Shown one piece after another: positions 24,976-31,063 of a stretch of DNA of 31,063 nucleotides; the stretch's first letter is position 1; each line of letters opens with the position of its first letter. Made by a program: the position numbers and the translations under genes. The stretch comes from Rubrimonas sp036770645 (GTDB lineage: Bacteria; Pseudomonadota; Alphaproteobacteria; Rhodobacterales; Rhodobacteraceae): NCBI GenBank assembly GCA_036770645.1, contig DAIPIU010000034.1, forward strand, positions 1-31,063, given 5' to 3'. Under the pieces are notes generated by a model. It worked only from the letters and a program-made list of their open reading frames with translations, made no database searches and had not been told where the DNA came from.

Positions 24976-27615
24976 TCAGCGTTGGTCCGGCCGCCAGTCC
25001 GTCGGTTCGAGCAGCCGCCCGCCCATGGCGCGGAAGGCGCGGCCGTGGCAGCTGAACACCACGATCTGCAGCCGGTCCGCCAGCGCCGCCAGCGCATCGA
25101 ACATCCGCTCCAGCCGCCGGTCGTCGCTGTGCGCCAGCGCGTCGTCGAGGATCACCGCCGGCGCGCCGCGGCCGCCGTCCATCATCGCGGCGAAGGCCAG
25201 CCGCGTCAGGATCGCCACCTGCTCCTGCTCGCCGCCCGACAGCAGCGCCTGGGGCGTCGTGCCGCCCGGCCGGGCGAGCCCGGCGGGGGCCAGCGCCGCG
25301 TCGTCGACGGCAAGCGCGGCCGGCCCGCCGAACACCCGCGCCAGCATGGGTTCGAGCGCGGCGCGCAGCGGGGCATGCACCCGTGCGCGCAGCGACGCCT
25401 CCGCCGCGACGAGGGCGGTTTCAAGGCGTTTCAGCGCCTCGGCCTCGCGCCGCCAGCGTGCGGCCTCGGCCTCCGCCGCCTCCAGCCGCGCCGCGAGATC
25501 CGCATGCCGCTCCGCCGTGCCGGCCTCGGTCTGCAACCGTCCGCGCAATCCGTCGCGGCGCTCGCTCAGCCGCGCGATCTGCGTCTCGCGTTCCAGCGCC
25601 GCCGCCTCGCGCCGTTCCAGCTCGACCGTCAGCGCCTGCAGCCCGCCGATCTCGCCGGCCGCCGCCGTCTCCGCGCGGCAAGCGTCCTCGGCCGCGATCG
25701 CCTCGGCCAGCGCGCCGTCCAGCGCGGCCCGGCGCGCGTCGCGCCCGCTGGCCGCCCCTGCGGCGATCCCGGCCGCCTCCAGCCGGTCCGCGGCCTGCGC
25801 CCGCGCGGCCAGCGCGGCGGTCAGCGCGGCGCCCGCCGCCGCCTCCGCCGCCACGGCCGCGCTCTCGGCCCGCCGCAGCGGTTCCTCCGAACGGCGCGCC
25901 GCCGCCGTCGCCTCCGCGAGCGCTCCGAGATCGCGCGCTGCAGGGTCGGATGCCGCGAGACCGTCCCCGGCGCCATCCGGCGCCGCCGGCAGCGCGGCGA
26001 GGCGCGCCGCGAGGGCCTCCGGCCCCTCGGGCGCGTGGACCGCCGCGCGGTCCGTCGCGGCCTTCGCCCGGCTCCGGGCCTCAGCCGCGGCCGCGAGGCG
26101 CGCGCGCAGCGCGGCAAGATCGGCGCAGCCGGTCGGGGCGAGCGCCGCGCGCAGGGCCTGCGCCGCGTCCGCGACCGCCGTCTCGCCCTCGGCCGCGCTG
26201 ATGCCCGGGGCGACGGTCAGCACGCCGATGCCCAGGATGGCGAAGTCCGCCGCACCGTCCAGCCGCACCGTCTCGCCCTCGGCCAGCGCCCGCCCATCGA
26301 GGCGCACCGGCGCCGCGTCCGGCGCCGCATAGGCCATGCGCGCGACGGGCCGCGCGGCGTCGCGCCGGGCCTCGGCCGCGCGCAGCGCCGCCTCGGCGGC
26401 CTCCGCCGCCGTCAGCGCGGCGGGCGCGACGGCCAGTTCCGCGGCGCGCGCCGTCGCGATCCGCGCCTCGGCCAGCGCGGCCTGCGCAGCGGCGAGGCGG
26501 CCCTCGAGTTCGCGCCTTTCCGCTCCGGCCCGACGCGCCGCCTCGGCGGCGCGTGCCGCCGTCTCGGCCTGCGCCGCCGCCTCCGCCGCGCGCGCGCCCT
26601 CCGCCGCCGCGGCTCGCGCCGCCGATGCCCTGGCGGCGGCCGCCTGCGCCTCGTCCTGCGCGCGGGCAAGACCTTCGGCAGCCAGCGAATCGGCCGCCGC
26701 CGCCGCGGCATGCGCCGTCTGCGCGGCATCATGGGCCGCCAGCGCCGCGGCGGCCTCGGCCCGCGCCAGCTCGGCGAGGCGCAGTCTGCTCGCCGCCAGC
26801 GACCGGCGCGCCTCGGCCTCGCGTTCCGCCTCGGCCGCTTCGCGTGCCGCGGCCAGCGCCGCCGCGGCCTCGGCCCGCGCCTCCGGGTCGGTCCAGTCGC
26901 GCAGCGCCTCCTCGGTGCGGCGCAGCGCCTCCGCATCGGCCTCGATGCGGTCCAGCGCGGCCTTCGCCTCGGCCAGTTCCGCCGCCAGCCGCGCGACCGC
27001 CTTCTCGGCCATGTCGAGCGGCCCTCCGGCCTTCGGGCGGTTCTGCTTGTCCGAGAGCAGCTTCGCCTTGCTCTCGCGCGCGCGGGCGAGCAACGCCTGC
27101 AACCGGTCCTCGCCCGTCGCCTCGGCGGCCGCGTCGCGGGCCGTGTCGGCCAGCGTGCGCCGGCGCGCCGCCTCGCCGCGCAGGAAGTTCCCGGCCTCGC
27201 CCTGCCGGACCCACAGCAGGGCCGCGTCGGCCTCGGCCCAGCCGCCGCCCAGACGGTCGCGGATCCAGTCCTCCGCCCTGTCCGCCTGCGCGATCAGCGC
27301 GCCGCCCGGCAGCGCCGTGACGCGGGCATGGCGGCCGAACAGGAAGCGCTTCTCGATGCGGAACACGCCATCGGGAAAGGCGAGGTCGGCGCTGACCGTC
27401 GGCGCGCCGCCGGCATGGGGCCGAAGCGCCTGAACCTCGGCCTTGGTCGAGCCGTGCTTGAAGGCCAGCAGCGCCTCCAGCGCCGCCAGCAGGCTGGTCT
27501 TGCCGAAGCCGTTGTCGCGGATCAGCGCGCTCAGCCCGTCCGGGATGTCCTCGAGCGCCACGCCGCGGCCGGCGAAGCCGCGCACGTCGCTGACTCGAAG
27601 GGCGCGCAGCCTCAT
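24976..27615 (-). CDS. SbcC/YhaN-like AAA ATPase, large subunit of an SbcCD-type pair
   Basis: SMC/Rad50-like ATPase of 879 residues, very Ala-rich. The N-terminal lobe has a variant Walker A RDNGFGKTS (33-41; the first Gly is Arg) and a Q-loop LLWVRQGEAGNFLRG (133-147). Long coiled coils cover about 200-425 and 500-745. The C-terminal lobe carries the signature LLSGGEQEQ (791-799) and Walker B VILDDALAHSDD (821-832), with the LDD form seen in YhaN proteins. No CxxC zinc hook is present. In its place, residues 435-470 look like short beta strands (PVRLDGRALAEGETVRLDG, AILGIGVLTVAPG). Its ATG overlaps the exonuclease stop by four bases (ATGA), so the two proteins are likely co-translated and form a DNA end-processing complex. 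Confidence 0.88.
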   Translation of the reverse strand: MRLRALRVSDVRGFAGRGVALEDIPDGLSALIRDNGFGKTSLLAALEALLAFKHGSTKAEVQALRPHAGGAPTVSADLAFPDGVFRIEKRFLFGRHARVTALPGGALIAQADRAEDWIRDRLGGGWAEADAALLWVRQGEAGNFLRGEAARRRTLADTARDAAAEATGEDRLQALLARARESKAKLLSDKQNRPKAGGPLDMAEKAVARLAAELAEAKAALDRIEADAEALRRTEEALRDWTDPEARAEAAAALAAAREAAEAEREAEARRSLAASRLRLAELARAEAAAALAAHDAAQTAHAAAAAADSLAAEGLARAQDEAQAAAARASAARAAAAEGARAAEAAAQAETAARAAEAARRAGAERRELEGRLAAAQAALAEARIATARAAELAVAPAALTAAEAAEAALRAAEARRDAARPVARMAYAAPDAAPVRLDGRALAEGETVRLDGAADFAILGIGVLTVAPGISAAEGETAVADAAQALRAALAPTGCADLAALRARLAAAAEARSRAKAATDRAAVHAPEGPEALAARLAALPAAPDGAGDGLAASDPAARDLGALAEATAAARRSEEPLRRAESAAVAAEAAAGAALTAALAARAQAADRLEAAGIAAGAASGRDARRAALDGALAEAIAAEDACRAETAAAGEIGGLQALTVELERREAAALERETQIARLSERRDGLRGRLQTEAGTAERHADLAARLEAAEAEAARWRREAEALKRLETALVAAEASLRARVHAPLRAALEPMLARVFGGPAALAVDDAALAPAGLARPGGTTPQALLSGGEQEQVAILTRLAFAAMMDGGRGAPAVILDDALAHSDDRRLERMFDALAALADRLQIVVFSCHGRAFRAMGGRLLEPTDWRPDQR

Positions 27616-28733
27616 CGTCCGCCCTCGACCGCGGTCCAGCCATACAGCATGTCGAGCGCGGCGCGGGCCGCGGCGCGCCGGTCCTCGGGCAGGGCGGGAT
27701 CCGCGGCGTCGGCGGCCAGCGCCTCGGCCGCCTCGCGCAGCGGGCCGGCGCGGGCGATGTCGTCGAGATCACCCGCGGTCCTCCGCACGCCGAGCCCGTC
27801 GAGGTCGGATTTCAGATGCGCCAGACCATGCGCCATCGACTTCAGGAAGTCCTCCAGCGCGGCCTTCTCGGCCAGCGCGACCTCGCCGCTCAGCGTCAGC
27901 GCCAGCAGCAGGTCGGCCCGCGGCCAGTCGGGTTCGGCGGCGCGGATGGCCGCCGGCGCGTCGCCGCCCGGGGTCAGCGCCAGCGCGGCGCGCGTCCAGC
28001 GATAGCGCCCGACCACCGCGCGCTCGACCTGCGGCGCGGCCCCGGGCGCGGGCAGGGTCACCACCAGCGCCTCGCCCAGCGCATCGGCCTTGAAGCGGTC
28101 GGGTTCGGGCGTGCCGGAATACCAGGCGCGAGGGCCGGCCTCCATCGCGCCGTGCCAGTCGCCGAGCGCCAGATAGTCGAGCCCGGCCCGCTCCGCCCGC
28201 CGGGCGTCGATGACGTCCGCGCCGCCATCCTCGTCGAAGCCGATCACCGGGCCGTGCGCGATCCCCAGCCGCAGCGCGCCCTCCGGCGTCGCGGTCCGGT
28301 CGAAGCCCTCGGTCGGGTCGAGACCCGTGCTGCGCGCCGTGCAGGGGGCTGCGAGCACCGCCACGCCCGGCGTCAGCTCGACCGGCGCAGCGTCGAGCAG
28401 GGGGCGCAGGTTCGCCGGCCCGTCGCGCAGCACCGCCTCCCAGACGCTGCCGGGGCGGTGGGGGTCATGGTTGCCGGGCAGCAGCGCCCAGAGGATGTCA
28501 TGCGCCTCCGCCATCGCCTCGAGCGCCCGGGCGACATGGCCGGGATGCGGTTCGGCGCTGTCCCAGACATCGCCCGCCAGCACCACCACGCCCGCGTCGC
28601 GCGCCCGCGCCAGCCCGGCGAGGCGGCCGATCGCGTCGAGCCGCGCCTGGCGCAGCAGGGCGGGCAGATCGCCGGGGAACTGGCCGAATGGCTTGCCGAT
28701 ATGCAGGTCGGCGCTGTGAATGAACCTGAACAC
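27612..28733 (-). CDS. SbcD/YhaO-like DNA repair exonuclease
   Basis: Calcineurin-like metallophosphoesterase of 373 residues, the nuclease partner of the ATPase encoded after it. The metal motifs are in order: DLHIG (Asp9, His11), GDVWD (54-58), GNHD (87-90), GIAHG (His160) and GDWHG (191-195). In the last motif Asp192 replaces the first His of the usual GHxH. The C-terminal 130 residues are the capping and partner-binding part, helical near the end. The start is a GTG at 28731-28733, with GAGG five bases upstream. E. coli SbcD is about 400 residues. The pair probably trims DNA ends or hairpins during repair (family knowledge). Confidence 0.9.
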   Translation of the reverse strand: MFRFIHSADLHIGKPFGQFPGDLPALLRQARLDAIGRLAGLARARDAGVVVLAGDVWDSAEPHPGHVARALEAMAEAHDILWALLPGNHDPHRPGSVWEAVLRDGPANLRPLLDAAPVELTPGVAVLAAPCTARSTGLDPTEGFDRTATPEGALRLGIAHGPVIGFDEDGGADVIDARRAERAGLDYLALGDWHGAMEAGPRAWYSGTPEPDRFKADALGEALVVTLPAPGAAPQVERAVVGRYRWTRAALALTPGGDAPAAIRAAEPDWPRADLLLALTLSGEVALAEKAALEDFLKSMAHGLAHLKSDLDGLGVRRTAGDLDDIARAGPLREAAEALAADAADPALPEDRRAAARAALDMLYGWTAVEGGR

Positions 28734-28746
28734 GACACCCTCACAT

Positions 28747-28759
28747 GATCAACATGATC
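28747..28759. promoter_or_regulatory. inverted repeat upstream of the exonuclease gene
   Basis: GATCA-ACA-TGATC, a 13-base perfect dyad, ends 14 bases before the GTG start and lies just after the putative -10 element, where a repressor would act. Within it ATGATC also repeats directly. Each arm contains a GATC tetramer, which Dam-type methylases recognise where present. Confidence 0.35.
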
Positions 28760-28760
28760 G

Positions 28761-28789
28761 GGTGTATGCGTCGAATCGCCTCGCGTCAA
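28761..28789 (-). promoter_or_regulatory. putative promoter of the SbcCD-like operon
   Basis: On the minus strand TTGACG (28784-28789) and TACACC (28761-28766) are separated by 17 bases. The -35 is good and the -10 weak. It sits 28 bases before the GTG start. Confidence 0.4.
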
Positions 28790-28815
28790 GCCCGTTGCCA
28801 TCGGGCCCGAAGCGG

Positions 28816-30201
28816 TCAGGCCTGCCCCAGCGCCGCAAGCACCCGTGCCCAGGACCGAGCGCCCTTCCGGAAGCTTTCGAGGTCGTATTTCTCGTTGGGC
28901 GAATGGATCCGGTCGTCGTCCAGCCCGAAGCCCGCCAGGATCACGTCCATTCCCAGCGCCTCCTTGAAGTCGCGGGTCACCGGAATCGACCCGCCGGCCC
29001 CGATGAACGGGCAGGGCCGGCCCCATTCGGCGGCCAGCGCGCCCTGCGCCGCGGCGAAGGCCGGGGCCGTGGTCTCGAAGGCGGTGGCGCGGCCCGATCC
29101 GTGCTCGTGGAACGCGACCCGGCAATCCGCGGGCAGCCGGGCGCGCACGAAGTCGCGGAAGGCCGCGCGGATGCGGTCGGGGTCCTGGTCGAACACCAGC
29201 CGGAAGCTGATCTTGGCCGAGGCCCGCGCCGGGATCACGGTCTTGAAGCCCGCGCCCTGGTAGCCGCCGCCCATGCCGTTCACCTCCGCCGTCGGACGCG
29301 ACCACACCATCTCGAGCGCGCTGCGCCCGGCCTCGCCGGCGGGGATGCGCAGCCCGATCTCGCCGAGGAAGGCGTCGGCCGAGAAGCCCAGCCCCTCCCA
29401 CTGGGCGCGGATGTCGGCGGGCAGTTCGCGCACGCCGTCGTAGAAGCCGGGGATCGTCACGCGTCCCTCGGCATCATGCAGGTCGGCCAGGATGCGCGCC
29501 AGCACATGGTTGGGGTTGCGCGCCGCACTGCCATACATGCCGGAATGCAGGTCGCGGTCGGCGCACTCGATCACCACCTCCTCGCCGCACAGGCCGCGCA
29601 GCATGGTGGTGATGGCGGGCGTCTCGCGGTCCCACATGCCCGTGTCGCAGATCAGGCCGATGTCGGCGCGCAGCTCCCCGGCATGGGCGCTCAGGAAGGG
29701 GGGCAGGTTGGCGCCGCCCGATTCCTCCTCGCCCTCCAGCAGGATCGACACGGAAAGCGGCAGGCGGCCCGTCACCGCCTTCCAGGCGCGGCAGGCCTCG
29801 ACGAAGGTCATGACCTGGCCCTTGTCGTCGGCGGCGCCCCGGGCGCGGATGATCCGCGACCCGTCCGGCCGGGTCAGCAGCGCCGGCTCGAACGGGTCGC
29901 CGTCCCACAGCGCCAGCGGGTCGACCGGCTGCACGTCGTAATGGCCGTAGAACAGCGCCGAGGGGCCGGCCATCGCACGGTCATGCGCGACGACGATGGG
30001 GTGGCCCGGCGTGGGCCGCACGCTCGCCTCGAAGCCGATCGCGGCAAGATCCGCCGCATGCCACGCGGCGGCCTCGCGGCAGCGGTCGGCATAGGCCGGA
30101 TCGGTCGAGATCGACGGGATGCGCAGCAGCGCGAACAGCCGCGCGAGGCTGGCGTCTAGATCGGCATCGATGCGGGCGAGAACGGCGTCGAGGTCGGACA
30201 T
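28816..30201 (-). CDS. M20 family dipeptidase/metallohydrolase
   Basis: Cytoplasmic zinc-dependent peptidase of 461 residues in the M20 (ArgE/DapE/CPG2-like) superfamily, the dipeptidase group of this length. Metal and catalytic residues: His87 and Asp89 in FYGHYDVQP, Asp125 in RGAADDKGQ, the Glu pair in LEGEEESGG (155-163), Asp186 in ICDTG and a C-terminal His in IHSPNEKYD. The lid/dimerisation domain lies between, with HSGMYGSAARNP. It starts at the ATG at 30199-30201, with GGGGAAGC just upstream. Substrate is probably a dipeptide or N-acyl amino acid; the sequence does not tell which. Confidence 0.92.
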   Translation of the reverse strand: MSDLDAVLARIDADLDASLARLFALLRIPSISTDPAYADRCREAAAWHAADLAAIGFEASVRPTPGHPIVVAHDRAMAGPSALFYGHYDVQPVDPLALWDGDPFEPALLTRPDGSRIIRARGAADDKGQVMTFVEACRAWKAVTGRLPLSVSILLEGEEESGGANLPPFLSAHAGELRADIGLICDTGMWDRETPAITTMLRGLCGEEVVIECADRDLHSGMYGSAARNPNHVLARILADLHDAEGRVTIPGFYDGVRELPADIRAQWEGLGFSADAFLGEIGLRIPAGEAGRSALEMVWSRPTAEVNGMGGGYQGAGFKTVIPARASAKISFRLVFDQDPDRIRAAFRDFVRARLPADCRVAFHEHGSGRATAFETTAPAFAAAQGALAAEWGRPCPFIGAGGSIPVTRDFKEALGMDVILAGFGLDDDRIHSPNEKYDLESFRKGARSWARVLAALGQA

Positions 30202-30315
30202 GGAGCTTCCCCGGAAAACGGCTGCCCTCCGATCCTAGTGCGCTTTCGCCCGGCGCGAAATCGCCCGGCCGCGGCCGGACACCCGCCGCCGTGCCGTCGG
30301 GCGCCCGTGCCGCGC

Positions 30316-31063
30316 TCAGGCCGCGTCGCGGCGCGCGAGCGCGGCCAGCGCCGCTTCGCGTTCGGCCGCGGCGATGCGGCCCAGGCCATGGGGGGTCTTG
30401 CGCCAGTGGAAAGGTGCCAGGAACATCTCCGCCAGCGCCAGCCACGCGGCAATCGCGCCGATGGGCCAGTAGAACATCAGGGTCGGGATGAAGGGCTGCA
30501 GGGCCCATAGTCCGCGCCGCGCCGTCGCCAGCAGCGCGGCCGCCAGCATCGCCAGCCATCCCGACAGCTGGACCACCGCCACCACGCCCAGCGCCCAGGT
30601 CGGCGTCACGTCGAGCCAAGCCGGCCCGGTGCCTGTCAGCGCCAGGGTCCAGGCCGTCCAAAACAGCGGCAGCGCCAGATAGGCCACCGCCGCCCCGACG
30701 AAGATCGCCTGGAAGCCGAGGAAACCCGCCGGTCCGAGGTCGCGCCACAGCGCGCCCGGATCGCGCATGTGGACAAGCCAGGTCGTCATGTAGCCCTTCA
30801 GCCATCGCGAGCGCTGGCGCACCCAGGGCCCGAGGCGGCTGTTGGCCTCCTCGAAGGTTGTCGACCCGCAGATCGCGGTGCGCAGTCCCGCGCGGGCGAG
30901 GCGCATCCCGAGATCGGCGTCCTCGGTGACGTTATGGGCATCCCAGGCCCCCACGCGCTCGAGCGCCCGGCGGCGGAAGAAAACCGAGGTGCCGCCCAGC
31001 GGGATCGGAAAGCCCAGCGCGCGGAACGCCCCCAGCAGCACGTCGAACCAGATGGCGTATTCG
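30316..31063 (-). CDS. family 2 glycosyltransferase, C-terminal part (5' end outside window)
   Basis: Minus-strand frame open to the right edge; the first readable residues are EYAIWFDVLLGAFRALG, and about 249 residues are seen. It carries the second half of a GT-A domain of a processive, membrane-bound glycosyltransferase: PLGGTSVFFRRRALERVGAWD, the acidic TEDADLG and the acceptor-binding QRSRW (RQRSRWLKGY). Three to four hydrophobic membrane segments and a short Lys/Arg/Ala tail follow. Such proteins make extracellular polysaccharide. The N-terminal nucleotide-sugar part is missing, so the product cannot be named. The GTG at 31041 is internal, not the start. Confidence 0.9.
   Translation of the reverse strand, partial: EYAIWFDVLLGAFRALGFPIPLGGTSVFFRRRALERVGAWDAHNVTEDADLGMRLARAGLRTAICGSTTFEEANSRLGPWVRQRSRWLKGYMTTWLVHMRDPGALWRDLGPAGFLGFQAIFVGAAVAYLALPLFWTAWTLALTGTGPAWLDVTPTWALGVVAVVQLSGWLAMLAAALLATARRGLWALQPFIPTLMFYWPIGAIAAWLALAEMFLAPFHWRKTPHGLGRIAAAEREAALAALARRDAA

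Noticed and set aside
24605..28093. Several very long plus-strand frames (up to about 1000 codons) opposite the SbcCD-like genes
   Set aside because: They are antisense shadows of an Ala-rich, GC-rich gene; the translations are low-complexity Ala/Arg/Ser or Arg/Gly without domains.

Overview
The window looks like a chromosomal segment of an alphaproteobacterium, most likely of the order Rhodobacterales. The DNA is very GC-rich, with G/C-ending codons throughout. The gene neighbourhoods fit that group: a PHA thiolase with phaR, purK-purE with a YdcH/DUF465 gene, an SDR gene followed by uvrC, and a YceD (DUF177) gene divergent from bamE. Species cannot be fixed from sequence reading alone. A run of 100 N at 12164-12263 marks an assembly gap, so distances and gene content there are unknown.

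Layout. 1-2131: an acetyl-CoA acetyltransferase (3' end outside the window), divergent from the PHA regulator phaR. 2183-4088 (minus): a YdcH-like protein, then purE and purK, which overlap. 4228-6883 (plus): a short S49 peptidase, a CaCA-type cation exchanger and a pteridine-reductase-like SDR. 6884-7236 is an unusually AT-rich intergenic stretch with a perfect DnaA-box sequence. It is followed by uvrC and then a compact HTH plus PIN-domain pair that resembles a mobile toxin-antitoxin module. 10362-12056 (minus): a DEAD-box RNA helicase, then the gap.

12264-22247 is the most coherent unit: a self-contained lactate-to-acetyl-CoA module. A GntR/FCD regulator (cut by the gap) is divergent from lldD, which is followed on the plus strand by aceE, aceF, a lipoyl-domain-bearing lpd and an L-lactate permease. 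In outline, LldP imports lactate, LldD oxidises it to pyruvate, and the pyruvate dehydrogenase complex makes acetyl-CoA. The regulator-lldD intergenic region has a promoter-like element overlapped by an inverted repeat, a related sequence next to the regulator start, and a possible leader ORF of 84 codons ending inside the lldD start. The PDH is of the homodimeric-E1 type with a lipoylated E3, an arrangement better known from betaproteobacteria than from alphaproteobacteria.

22453-31063: yceD and bamE divergent from each other, an MFS transporter, an SbcD-like exonuclease with an SbcC/YhaN-like ATPase (overlapping genes, both minus), an M20 dipeptidase and the C-terminal part of a family 2 glycosyltransferase that runs off the right edge. 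The ATPase lacks a CxxC zinc hook and has a short beta-rich insert where the hook would be.

I saw no tRNA, rRNA, CRISPR array or insertion sequence. Most genes are conserved housekeeping or catabolic genes. The best candidates for something less described are the HTH-PIN pair, the hookless SbcCD-like pair, and the leader and operator region of the lactate operon.
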